From Brumimicrobium sp. (lineage in GTDB: Bacteria > Bacteroidota > Bacteroidia > Flavobacteriales_D > Crocinitomicaceae): a DNA stretch of 64,000 bases. Location: positions 2,342,923-2,406,922 of the forward strand of contig JAMLGZ010000001.1 in the NCBI GenBank assembly GCA_023957385.1, given 5' to 3'. The notes under the pieces are model-generated. The model ran no database searches, was not told the origin of the DNA, and was given only the letters and a program-made list of their open reading frames with translations. Below, one piece after another: positions 55,586 through 64,000 of this stretch (the stretch's first letter is position 1; every line of letters begins with the position of its first letter). The position numbers were made by a program, and so were the translations under genes.

Positions 55586-58500
55586 ATGTACCGAATTTTA
55601 TTTATATTTTCTATACTGATAGTACTACTTCCTATTCATGCGCAAGAAGTAATACACGAGCACAATTCCTTTTATTCTTTCATTGAAAATAAAGGGCAAT
55701 GGCCTGACCGCGTATTTTTTAAAAGTAAATTTGAAGGAGGAAATATGTGGGTTGAACAAGACCGGATTTTGTTTCATTTACAAGATTATTCAAATATTGA
55801 AGCCGCCCACTTTGGAAATAAGGAAGTTACAGAACCATTCTCCTTTCGTGAAAAAGTAGTAGAACTTAAATTTTTAAATACACAAAAAGTTGTTCGTACA
55901 GAGAAAAGTGGCAAGACTTCTCATTATTACAATTATTTTATCGGTAAGGACCCAAGTAAATGGGCAAGCGATGTGCACGGATATGCTGAATTTACTTTAC
56001 AAGAATTATATCCGGGAATTGATATGCGTTTTATTGAAAAATTACAAGAAATCAAATATGAATTTTTGGTAAAAGCTGGTACAAATCCTCAACAGATAGC
56101 CCTGCAATATAATTATCAGCAAAAATTAACTATTGATGAAAAAGGAAATTTAGTGATAGATACTGAATTAGGGAAAATCATCGAACAAGCACCTTATGCT
56201 TACCAGATAGTTAATGGGAAAATAGTAGATATCCCTTGCTCTTACCAACTAAATGAAAACATCCTCACCTTCCAATTAGGTGAATACAATAAACGTGTGG
56301 ACTTAGTAATCGATCCAACGTTAGTTTTTGCTACTTACGATGGTGCTTTATCTGATAATTTTGGAATGACCGCCACTTATGCCTACGACGGTTCAGCGTT
56401 TACTGCCGGAACAGTTTATGGAAATTCCTATCCAATGCCCGATCCGAATACATACGACGTTACCTCCAACTTAACAGTAATTAATGTTAATGTGGCAACC
56501 ACAGATGCTTTTCTTACAAAATATTCTCCTGATGGCACCACTATGTTATGGGCAACTTTCTTTGGCGGAGGAGATAATTATCAAGGAACAGATGTGACCC
56601 ATTCTTTAATTTGCGACAACAACAATAATATTTATGTCTTTGGAACTACTTCTTCTACAGATTTCCCAATTGTAAATGGTTTTCAGTCCTCATTTGGTGG
56701 TGGGTCGAGTATTGCTATCAACTACAATGGGACAAACTTTGGTACAACGGGAACAGATATGTATGCTGCTAAATTTAGTGCAAATGGACACAATTTATTA
56801 GGTTCTACATATATTGGAGGAAGTCAGAACGACGGAATCAACTATATCTTAAGTGCGGGGAACTACAATACAGCAGCAGCTTATGACAGTTTAACTACAA
56901 ACTATGGTGATCAGTTTCGGGGTGAAATCATGCTCGATAAAAACAATAATATTTTGATAGGTTCATGTACACGTTCTCCTGATTTCCCTACAGTAAATGC
57001 TTTTCAACCTACAATAGGGGGGCAACAAGATGGTGTTATCTTTAAGATTAAAGATGATTTCTCCTCTCTCCTATTCTCAAGTTATTTTGGAGGCTCAAAA
57101 GCTGATGCAATCTATTCTGTTAAGATAGATTCGAGCTATAATATTGTTTTTGGTGGTGGCACCACTTCATTGGATTTGAATATTACACCGGGAGCTTATC
57201 AGTCAACAAATGCAGGAGGACAAGCAGAAGGTTTTATAGGTAAATTATCAACAGATGGTTTAACTCTTTTGAATACTACATATTTAGGTACTTCCAACTA
57301 TGATCAAATATTCTTTATTGAGATTGATAGAAATGATAAGATTTTTGCATTGGGTCAAAGTAATGGAGGTGCCTTCCCTGTAATTAACGCTCCTTACTCT
57401 AACCCGAATTCTGGGCAGTTTATCGCTCGTTTAGATGAAAACTTATCTACCATAGAAGCATCTACCGTATTTGGGCGAGGTATCCCTAAATTTGATATTT
57501 CACCATCGGCTTTCTTGGTAGATATCTGCGGTAATATGTATGTTTCCGGATGGGGAGGAAGTGTATTGGCAGGCGGAACTCCCCTGAATGGAATGCCTAT
57601 AACACCAGGAGCGTTTCAATCCACTCCACCGAATGGTTTTGATTTTTATTTGATTGTACTAGAAAGAGAATTTGGGGGCTTACTCTATGGCTCTTATTTA
57701 GGAGGTGGAATTTCAAAAGAACACGTGGACGGCGGAACTAGTCGTTTTGACAAAAACGGAGTGGTATATCAGGCAGTATGCTGTGGTTGCGGTGGAAATA
57801 GCGATTTTCCAACATCCGCCAATGCTTGGTCTGGATTAAACTTATCTACAAACTGCAATGCACTGACATTCAAATTTGACTTCAACTTAATTCCACATGC
57901 AGAATTTACAGTCAATCAATCTATTGGCTGCACACCCTTTGAAGTGCATTTCACCAATTTCTCTTCCCAATCAGATAAATACGTATGGGACTTTGGCAAT
58001 GGCAACTTGGATTCCACCACTTTTGAACCCGTTATTACATACACTACTCCCGGTTCATACGACGTATGGTTATTTGTAACAGACTCTGTATGTTTAATTA
58101 CAGATTCTGCGTTATTGACTATTCAAGTTTACCCAGATATTGTACTGGATCCAATTGCTAACATTGACTTATGTGTTCCTGTTCCTATTAGCATGACTGC
58201 GTTCACACATGGAACAGCAAGCTCTTTTATATGGTCAACAAACTCAAATTTTTCAGATACCCTCAATACAAGTATAGCTGATTCTGTAGTGAATATCAGT
58301 AATCCAACAGGTGGTTATTACTACATCAAAGTTTCCAACAACGGATGTAGTGTCATAGATAGTGTCTTAGTTGAATTTACTAGCGGAAATCTAGATTTGA
58401 CTGGTACCAACAACCTTTGTATAGGAGATAAAACAGTTATATCCGCCACTAGTACAAATCCAAATATCACATTTAGTAATTATGATTGGGAGGCTGATTC

Positions 58501-59164
58501 TATTATCGTATCGGGTGATGGCAGCGCTTCAGTGACAGTTCAACCAACAACCACACAATATCTTTATGTAACCGCCTCTGCTAGCAATGGATGTACTGTA
58601 ACTGATTCTATTTTGATTGCCGTAAGTAATATTGATGCAAGTCTGGTAACTGCGTCAGTTTCTGACAACCAAGCTCCCGTAGGCAGTGAAATCACTTTGA
58701 CTGCAGAGCCTTCTGGATATTCATATTCGTGGACTCCAGCGGATAACTTAGCAGATCCAAACGCACAAGAAACCACAGCTCTCATCAATGAGTCAACCAC
58801 TTATACCGTTTCTGTTTCAGACGGAATTTGCACCAAATCTTCTTCTGTTTCCGTTTCTGTTTTTCCATATAAATGTGCTGAACCATATATCTACGTTCCA
58901 AATGCATTTACACCAAACGGAGATGGAGACAACGATATGGTATTTGTGCGTAGCAAGGTGATTTCTTCAGAAATAGAGCTCACATTCCGTATTTACGACC
59001 GTTGGGGAGAAAAAGTATTTGAAGGACATACGACTCATGATGGATGGGATGGAACTTTCAGAGGAAAACCACTCAAACCGGATGTATATGATTATTACCT
59101 CGAAGGCGAGTGTATCAACAACGAAAAATTTATTATCAAAGGAAACATTACACTGATTCGCTAA
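55586..59164 (+). CDS. Surface adhesin with SBBP-like propeller, PKD and CHU_C C-terminal domain
   Basis: A 1,192-residue exported protein; the ATG at 55586 begins MYRILFIFSILIVLLPIHAQ, a clear signal peptide. The N-terminal domain opens FIENKGQWPDRVFFKSKFEG, a Bacteroidota-specific domain usually followed by SBBP-type beta-propeller repeats, seen here as FLTKYSPDGTTMLWATFFGG and MYAAKFSANGHNLLGSTYIG. A PKD domain (YVWDFGNGNLDSTTFEPVIT) and Ig-like domains follow. The C-terminus (YVPNAFTPNGDGDNDMVFVR ... RIYDRWGEKVFEGH) is a CHU_C/type B sorting domain. It is followed immediately by a PorP/SprF gene, the usual pairing for such adhesins. Confidence 0.9.
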   Translation: MYRILFIFSILIVLLPIHAQEVIHEHNSFYSFIENKGQWPDRVFFKSKFEGGNMWVEQDRILFHLQDYSNIEAAHFGNKEVTEPFSFREKVVELKFLNTQKVVRTEKSGKTSHYYNYFIGKDPSKWASDVHGYAEFTLQELYPGIDMRFIEKLQEIKYEFLVKAGTNPQQIALQYNYQQKLTIDEKGNLVIDTELGKIIEQAPYAYQIVNGKIVDIPCSYQLNENILTFQLGEYNKRVDLVIDPTLVFATYDGALSDNFGMTATYAYDGSAFTAGTVYGNSYPMPDPNTYDVTSNLTVINVNVATTDAFLTKYSPDGTTMLWATFFGGGDNYQGTDVTHSLICDNNNNIYVFGTTSSTDFPIVNGFQSSFGGGSSIAINYNGTNFGTTGTDMYAAKFSANGHNLLGSTYIGGSQNDGINYILSAGNYNTAAAYDSLTTNYGDQFRGEIMLDKNNNILIGSCTRSPDFPTVNAFQPTIGGQQDGVIFKIKDDFSSLLFSSYFGGSKADAIYSVKIDSSYNIVFGGGTTSLDLNITPGAYQSTNAGGQAEGFIGKLSTDGLTLLNTTYLGTSNYDQIFFIEIDRNDKIFALGQSNGGAFPVINAPYSNPNSGQFIARLDENLSTIEASTVFGRGIPKFDISPSAFLVDICGNMYVSGWGGSVLAGGTPLNGMPITPGAFQSTPPNGFDFYLIVLEREFGGLLYGSYLGGGISKEHVDGGTSRFDKNGVVYQAVCCGCGGNSDFPTSANAWSGLNLSTNCNALTFKFDFNLIPHAEFTVNQSIGCTPFEVHFTNFSSQSDKYVWDFGNGNLDSTTFEPVITYTTPGSYDVWLFVTDSVCLITDSALLTIQVYPDIVLDPIANIDLCVPVPISMTAFTHGTASSFIWSTNSNFSDTLNTSIADSVVNISNPTGGYYYIKVSNNGCSVIDSVLVEFTSGNLDLTGTNNLCIGDKTVISATSTNPNITFSNYDWEADSIIVSGDGSASVTVQPTTTQYLYVTASASNGCTVTDSILIAVSNIDASLVTASVSDNQAPVGSEITLTAEPSGYSYSWTPADNLADPNAQETTALINESTTYTVSVSDGICTKSSSVSVSVFPYKCAEPYIYVPNAFTPNGDGDNDMVFVRSKVISSEIELTFRIYDRWGEKVFEGHTTHDGWDGTFRGKPLKPDVYDYYLEGECINNEKFIIKGNITLIR

Positions 59165-60163
59165 TTGAAGAAACTAGGACATATATTCGTTTGGCTTTTG
59201 GTGTGTAGTGCAACCTATGCACAAGACATACATTGGTCTCAATTTGACTATAATCCGGTGTTTCAAAACCCAGCCAATGTAGGTCGTTTCAACGGAGATT
59301 ATCGTTTCTTTGCTAACTACAGAGACCAATGGAGAAGTGTTACAAAAGCATTTTCAACGATTTCTGTTTCTGTAGAGGCAAAAAATCTCTATAAAGGAAT
59401 CAGTGTAGGAGCCTTCTTTTTTCATGATGTAGAAGGAGATGGAAAGATGAGAACTATAGAATTTCAACCATCAGTTTCCTATACCTTGAAATTATCAGCA
59501 GATTCGACTCATTTATTTAGACCCGGACTCCAACTAGGAATCAATAATCGTTCGTTAGACCCCACTAAATTCTATTATGACAATCAGTGGGATGGAACTA
59601 AGTTTGATCAAAATTTACCTAATAATGAGGTATATCAAACGCGCAAAAGAACAAATTTCACCATTGGCATAGGTGCTGCTTATGAATTTCAAAAAAGTAA
59701 ACGAGAACGCATCAATGTAGGAATAGGTGTATTCAACTTAAATCGACCCAATCAAGGTTTTTTTGGTCAAAAAATGAATCGGGAAATACGTTTGAATGTA
59801 TTCGCTCAAGCTGAATACAAAATTGGATATGATTGGGATATTTTACCTAGTTTACAAATGAATTTTCAAGGAAAATACAGAGAATTTATTTTAGGCTCCC
59901 AAGTTAGATACATTCTAAAAGACCGATTAGGCGAATATATGACAGTAATGGGAGGATTGTATTATCGTGCACAAGATGCTCTATATTTATTAGTAGGCAT
60001 GGAATACCAAAGTTGGTGGGCTGGAGTTTCGTATGATATCAATGCGTCTTCTTTAGTTCCGGCAAGTACAGCCCGAGGTGGTATCGAATTAAGTGTGCGT
60101 TATATTTTCTTTAATTTTAAACCAAAAAAGATTTTTCACAGAGCATGTCCAGATTATATATAG
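59165..60163 (+). CDS. PorP/SprF family type IX secretion outer-membrane protein
   Basis: A 332-residue barrel protein with the family opening QDIHWSQFDYNPVFQNPANV then GRFNGDYRFFANYRDQWRSV. It starts with TTG directly after the TAA of the adhesin gene, so initiation depends on the preceding translation; the signal peptide (KKLGHIFVWLLVCSATYAQ) supports this start. SprF-type proteins help surface-anchor the SprB-like partner encoded beside them. It overlaps the next gene by 19 nt. Family assignment is strong; the dedicated-partner role is inferred from gene order. Confidence 0.92.
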   Translation: MKKLGHIFVWLLVCSATYAQDIHWSQFDYNPVFQNPANVGRFNGDYRFFANYRDQWRSVTKAFSTISVSVEAKNLYKGISVGAFFFHDVEGDGKMRTIEFQPSVSYTLKLSADSTHLFRPGLQLGINNRSLDPTKFYYDNQWDGTKFDQNLPNNEVYQTRKRTNFTIGIGAAYEFQKSKRERINVGIGVFNLNRPNQGFFGQKMNREIRLNVFAQAEYKIGYDWDILPSLQMNFQGKYREFILGSQVRYILKDRLGEYMTVMGGLYYRAQDALYLLVGMEYQSWWAGVSYDINASSLVPASTARGGIELSVRYIFFNFKPKKIFHRACPDYI

Positions 60164-62400
60164 GTTTCATATTGTGCTTTATTTCCTTTGCTTCATTTTC
60201 CCAACAGGACTTGAAACGCTACCTCGATTTTGCGCGTGAAAAATATAAGCAAGGAGATTATGTATATTCCTTGGAATATTATCAAAAAGCAATGCAGTTG
60301 GACTCCAATACAGTAAACACCTTGTGGGAATATGCGGAAGTGCTCAGAGCCTACAAGGATTACCGAAAAGCAGCGTATTATTATGGAGAAGTATATTCTC
60401 GAGAAGAAGGTGAAATGTACCCAAACAGCTTACTTTATTATGGCCTTATGACCAAACAAACAGGGGATTATGAAAAAGCAATTGAAATATTTAAAAAAGC
60501 AAAAAAACTTTACCGAAGACTAGACGCCCGAGGTTATGCATATAAAAAGAGTCGAGTAGAATTAGAATCATGTATTTGGGCAAAGGCAAATCAAGGAGAT
60601 TTCTCCGATTTGATTATGGAACCTCTACCCGATTATATCAATACCAAAAATGCCGAATTTGCACATCGTGTCGAAGGAAATACCTTATATTTTTCTTCAC
60701 TCCGTGCTGATTCTATCAGTGCAGCCGAAGAGGTATATTCAACCACCTATAAAACTCAAATCTATTCGTCAGAAATAAAAGAACAATATGGAAAAGATGA
60801 GTTGGTAGATGGCGTGAATTGGGATCATAGTAACAGTGGGAATGGTACTTTTAGTTTAGATAAAAAACGCTTCTACTTTAGTCATTGTAGAGAAAATGGA
60901 CACAATTACCAATGCAAGATTTTGGTAGCATACGTTGACAAAGGAAAATTTGTAGATATAGATACTTTAGGTGAAATCATTAATTATCCAGGAGCTAACA
61001 CAACCATGCCTTTTATTGGTGAGTGGGATGGAGAAGAAGTACTTTTTTATGCCTCTGACCGAATTGGGGGAAAAGGAGGAATGGATATTTGGTATAGCTT
61101 TATTAAAAATGGGAACTCTTTTAAGAAACCAATCAACATCAAAATGCTTAACTCAGAAGACAATGAATTATCCCCTTTTTGGGATTCAGCAGAAAAGACA
61201 TTGTATTTCAGTAGTTCTTGGTATGATGGCTTTGGCGGATACGATGTATTTAAATCTACTTATACATCAGCTTTTGGTGAACCTGAAAACCTTTTGGAGC
61301 CGATTAATTCTCCAGCTAACGACTTGTATTATTTTAAAACTTCTACTAAAGATTCCGCGTATGTCAGTTCAAACCGATTGGGAAGTAATTACAGTAAAAA
61401 CCCAACTTGTTGCAGTGATATCTATTTATTCCGGAAAGAAATACAACCAGAACCTCCTACGATAGAAGAAACTTTAGAAGATTTGAATAAACGCTTACCC
61501 GTAACACTCTATTTTCATAACGACATACCAAATCCACGGTCTTGGGATACAACTACTACTGTAAACTACATTGATAGTTACAATGATTATATTGGAATGC
61601 TAGACCAATATAAAAAAGAATATTCTGCAGGTTTGAAAGCAGAAAAAGCCGAAGATGCAAAAGAAGATATTGAGGATTTCTTTATTGAATATGTAGAACA
61701 AGGCGTGAAAGACCTTAATCAGTTTATCAAATTACTTACTGTAGAACTAGAAAAAGGTCATAAAATTGAAATGACAGTAAAAGGGTTTGCCAGTCCCTTA
61801 GCAAAAACCGACTATAACGTTAACCTTGCTAAACGAAGAATCACTTCCTTAAAAAATTACTTACGCAATTACCAAGATGGTTTGTATATTCAATATCTCG
61901 ACAAAACTGCTCCTAACGGAGCGGAACTCAGAATTAAAGAAATTCCTTACGGAGAATATGTAGCCAATCAATTAACTAGTGATAATCCCAATGATGTGAA
62001 AAATTCAGTATTCTCACGTGCTGCTGCAATTGAGAGAAAAATTGAAATTCAAAGTGTAGATATTATACGTCAGGAAGATACATTAATAACATTATTATCA
62101 TCCGACAACATGATTCATGTTGCCGGAAAACAAAAAGAAGGAACCGAAATTGAAACATTTTTCACTATCAAAAATGAAGGTGAAACTCCCATACAAATGA
62201 CAGATTTTATAATCACAGATAATAACCCCAATGTAATTGTATCCTATTCTACCACCCATTTAGAACCGGGAGAGAGTATCCCTATCAAATTATCTTTTGA
62301 CACAACAGGTTTTAAAGGACACCAAATTGCAGAGGTAGAAATCCGCTACAATGGTGTGGAAAAAGGATTAAAGCTTGCTATAGTAGCAGAGATTGAATAA
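60145..62400 (+). CDS. TPR, PD40-propeller and OmpA-like envelope protein
   Basis: A 751-residue exported protein (signal peptide to about SFSQ). TPR units cover about residues 20-150 (ALEYYQ-like YSLEYYQKAMQLDSNTVNTL). A PD40-type propeller follows (FAHRVEGNTLYFSSLRADS, LYFSSSWYDGFGGYDVFKS). An OmpA-like peptidoglycan-binding region is near residues 530-660 (KIEMTVKGFASPLAKTDYNV, NLAKRRITSLKNYLR). The C-terminus has an Ig-like DUF1573-type domain (FFTIKNEGETPIQMTDFII). The domain order resembles PorE-type proteins that anchor T9SS to the cell wall. Its ATG lies inside the PorP/SprF gene end (19-nt overlap), giving an adhesin-PorP-OmpA operon. Confidence 0.88.
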   Translation: MSRLYIGFILCFISFASFSQQDLKRYLDFAREKYKQGDYVYSLEYYQKAMQLDSNTVNTLWEYAEVLRAYKDYRKAAYYYGEVYSREEGEMYPNSLLYYGLMTKQTGDYEKAIEIFKKAKKLYRRLDARGYAYKKSRVELESCIWAKANQGDFSDLIMEPLPDYINTKNAEFAHRVEGNTLYFSSLRADSISAAEEVYSTTYKTQIYSSEIKEQYGKDELVDGVNWDHSNSGNGTFSLDKKRFYFSHCRENGHNYQCKILVAYVDKGKFVDIDTLGEIINYPGANTTMPFIGEWDGEEVLFYASDRIGGKGGMDIWYSFIKNGNSFKKPINIKMLNSEDNELSPFWDSAEKTLYFSSSWYDGFGGYDVFKSTYTSAFGEPENLLEPINSPANDLYYFKTSTKDSAYVSSNRLGSNYSKNPTCCSDIYLFRKEIQPEPPTIEETLEDLNKRLPVTLYFHNDIPNPRSWDTTTTVNYIDSYNDYIGMLDQYKKEYSAGLKAEKAEDAKEDIEDFFIEYVEQGVKDLNQFIKLLTVELEKGHKIEMTVKGFASPLAKTDYNVNLAKRRITSLKNYLRNYQDGLYIQYLDKTAPNGAELRIKEIPYGEYVANQLTSDNPNDVKNSVFSRAAAIERKIEIQSVDIIRQEDTLITLLSSDNMIHVAGKQKEGTEIETFFTIKNEGETPIQMTDFIITDNNPNVIVSYSTTHLEPGESIPIKLSFDTTGFKGHQIAEVEIRYNGVEKGLKLAIVAEIE

Positions 62401-62472
62401 TGTAGGGAAGTTGAAGATGTTATAGATTCTGCCTGCTTTATACCATTACATCTAACTTTATAAAAGGGTATA

Positions 62473-62486
62473 AGATTCCGTTCGCT
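62473..62486. repeat. Half-site of the CCGTTCGCT family
   Basis: AGATTCCGTTCGCT, exact 14-mer, 35 nt before copy 3. Confidence 0.6.
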
Positions 62487-62520
62487 ATCATAGTCAACAT
62501 AGAATTCATAAAAGGAGGTT

Positions 62521-62650
62521 AGATTCCGTTCGCTGCACTCCGGAATGACACTTAATTCTTGAATAATAAAGGAGAGGGGGCGGCTTCGCCGCCCCCTCTC
62601 CCTCTAACCACGTTGTCGGTTGTCATTCCTGAGCGCAGCGAACGGAATCT
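62521..62650. repeat. Palindromic intergenic element (CCGTTCGCT family), copy 3
   Basis: A 130-bp element, the reverse complement of copy 1 (48740-48869) along most of its length. Its ends match as 28/30 inverted bases, and the central hairpin is GGAGAGGGGGCGGC, loop TTC, and its complement (62571-62601). It lies between the OmpA-like gene and the DNA methyltransferase, in the middle of a 363-bp gap with no gene. Confidence 0.85.
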
Positions 62651-62763
62651 AAAAAAACTCTCAACTGTCAATATTTGTTTGAGTAGAGAAATTCTTTAAT
62701 TCTCCTTCAAGTGTTTTGTAGAGTCTTTCCCTTAGTTGTTATGAACTGTGCTAATCCTCCCTT

Positions 62764-64000
62764 CTACACAAACAGTTCCATTTGTCCGCTTTTCATTGGT
62801 ATCATTTCGTTTATGAAGTCGCTCCATAAGTCTAAAGTTAAATCGAAATTGTATGTCTCATTTATATAAATCAACTCTCTTTGTAACTCCGATTTGTCAA
62901 TGAGGCAAGCCAATTTTAAAAGGTCAATACGCATTAAAACGTCTTTGGTAAAAGTCCGTTTTGCGTCTGAAAAAGTTATTGATTGCAGAAACTGCATTGT
63001 CATTTCAGCATTTAAAAGTATCAACGAATAGACCGTAAATTCTAATTTGTCAAAGCCCAACATATAGCAAGTGTCGTCAAGCATTACAGGTTTTTCATTT
63101 TGTGGAAGAACAAGCGTAAAATGAAAAGTCTTGTAAAGTCCTGAAATAGCAACTTTATAAGGTTTGAATGAATAATCGCCTATGCCAAAGATAGAAAATG
63201 GTGGTTTGTTCTTGTAAATACTAGATTTTCTCGCATTAAAAATGTCTTGATGTTGACTTAAATACTTGTAGGTTTTCGGGAAATTGTATTTTATATAATT
63301 GGTTTCCTGTCCAACTTTTTTTTGTGTTACAATGGTGTGTTTTCTCGTTTCTCTTATAACTGAATTTTTCAAGTCAGAACTTTTTAGAATGCCATAAACC
63401 AAATCATCTTCCAATTTGATATCTTCTTTAAATCCGTTTACAAAATGTCCGTTTACTTTATCTAATTCCATAATGGATGAACAATCGTGCTTTATGCCTT
63501 GTCGCCATTTAAAAGGGCATTTTCCATCAATTTGTTTGGCATTGGAATAAGTGTCTATATTTGAAACAAATTTGTCGGTTAACCAACCAAATTTTAGTCT
63601 TGCGTTTGAATTATTGTAAAAATCAAATTCTGCACAATTAAACGCCGAATTTGAGTTTAAGCGACAATAAAACAGCGAAGCCTCAACAGAAACATTAAAC
63701 TCCTTTTTGCTGTCTATACAATGTTTTTCAATATCAGAAATTCTATATTTTTTTGAGAGCTGGGCAAAGACAATATTTTTAATTACGCTGTTTTTAACCA
63801 ATAAAGCAATGTTGCCTTTTTGATGTTGAAAGGTTTCAATCATCATCAAAGTAATGTATTCAGCAATGTCAAAATTACCTTTTCCCGTCATTGCCTCTAA
63901 TCCATTATGATTTTTGAAGTTTGTTTTCTTAGGAAGATTAGACGAATTTAAACTGCCTAATTTTGAGTTAGTAACCCAAGGTGGGTTGCCTATAATTAAA
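62764..64000 (-). CDS. N6-adenine DNA methyltransferase (Eco57I/type IIG-like), partial (N-terminus outside window)
   Basis: The frame stays open upstream of the ATG at 63891 to the window edge and there encodes IIGNPPWVTNSKLG, which contains the NPPW catalytic motif IV of N6-adenine methyltransferases (about 63957-63998). So the ATG at 63891 is internal and the true start is beyond 64000. Downstream motifs include CPFKWRQGIKHDCSSIMELD and the C-terminal specificity-type region FSIFGIGDYSFKPYKVAISG. It probably belongs to a restriction-modification system, or is an orphan. Motif I (SAM binding) should lie outside the window, as would a restriction domain if there is one. Confidence 0.85.
   Translation of the reverse strand, partial: LIIGNPPWVTNSKLGSLNSSNLPKKTNFKNHNGLEAMTGKGNFDIAEYITLMMIETFQHQKGNIALLVKNSVIKNIVFAQLSKKYRISDIEKHCIDSKKEFNVSVEASLFYCRLNSNSAFNCAEFDFYNNSNARLKFGWLTDKFVSNIDTYSNAKQIDGKCPFKWRQGIKHDCSSIMELDKVNGHFVNGFKEDIKLEDDLVYGILKSSDLKNSVIRETRKHTIVTQKKVGQETNYIKYNFPKTYKYLSQHQDIFNARKSSIYKNKPPFSIFGIGDYSFKPYKVAISGLYKTFHFTLVLPQNEKPVMLDDTCYMLGFDKLEFTVYSLILLNAEMTMQFLQSITFSDAKRTFTKDVLMRIDLLKLACLIDKSELQRELIYINETYNFDLTLDLWSDFINEMIPMKSGQMELFV

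Noticed and set aside
48740..62650. CRISPR array in the repeated CCGTTCGCT elements
   Set aside because: Copies are kilobases apart, palindromic, and lack regular spacers or cas genes.

Overview
The window reads as a low-GC chromosome segment of a Bacteroidota bacterium, most likely order Flavobacteriales; the genus cannot be fixed from sequence alone. Evidence: proteins with Por/type IX secretion (T9SS) C-terminal sorting signals, SprB-like repeats and gliding-motility-associated C-terminal (CHU_C) domains, a PorP/SprF protein, candidate TAnnTTTG -7 promoter elements, and few Shine-Dalgarno sequences. No rRNA, tRNA or CRISPR array was seen.

Layout. (1) 1-7.4 kb, minus strand: a surface-polysaccharide locus with a GT2 glycosyltransferase (cut by the window start), a glycerol-1-phosphate dehydrogenase-like enzyme, a glycerol-phosphate cytidylyltransferase, two CDP-glycerol glycerophosphotransferase-like proteins, a Wzx-type flippase and UDP-glucose 6-dehydrogenase; together they suggest a glycerol-phosphate-decorated glycan. 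(2) 7.5-15.8 kb, minus: fabI, a lamin-tail-like secreted protein, an envelope set (helix-hairpin-helix barrel, PorV/PorQ-like barrel, lipoprotein), and a GT2/HAD-phosphatase/MORN operon. (3) 15.9-26.5 kb: an M1 aminopeptidase and an S8 protease, both with T9SS tails and separated by a MITE-like element, then sucD, a thioredoxin-like protein, a LysM/PBP1 protein and guaA. (4) 26.5-33.4 kb, minus: a 1,660-residue SprB-repeat/CHU_C adhesin with a small partner, pdhB and a metal-binding lipoprotein. (5) 33.4-40.6 kb: the phenylacetyl-CoA epoxidase genes paaABCD divergent from paaE, a second paaE-like reductase, an SDR and aroB; the paaA-paaE gap holds a second copy of the MITE-like element, with perfect terminal inverted repeats and a 6-bp target duplication. 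(6) 40.7-48.5 kb: a T9SS protein, a DUF481-like barrel, folD, a BNR-repeat protein, a secreted CxxC-rich protein and dnaK. (7) 48.5-62.7 kb, mostly plus: a surface cluster with an LRR protein, a glycine-rich beta-helix adhesin, a mazEF module, a CHU_C adhesin, PorP/SprF and an OmpA/TPR/PD40 protein. Its transcription units are separated by a second family of intergenic palindromes. (8) 62.8-64.0 kb, minus: an N6-adenine DNA methyltransferase cut by the window end.

The least ordinary content is in the non-coding DNA. Two full-length copies (about 270 bp) of a MITE-like element each carry a 123-bp three-hairpin core. Three copies of a 128-130-bp palindromic element have roughly 30-bp inverted ends and a central GC-rich hairpin whose stem changes are compensatory, and related half-sites flank both sides of mazEF. 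The two families share one architecture (AGA-stem-loop-stem-TGACA, central hairpin, the same unit inverted), which suggests common descent or a common mobilisation or RNA-level function. Among coding genes, the G1P-dehydrogenase/cytidylyltransferase pairing, the duplicated PaaE reductase and the Asp-to-Glu change in the S8 protease deserve attention.
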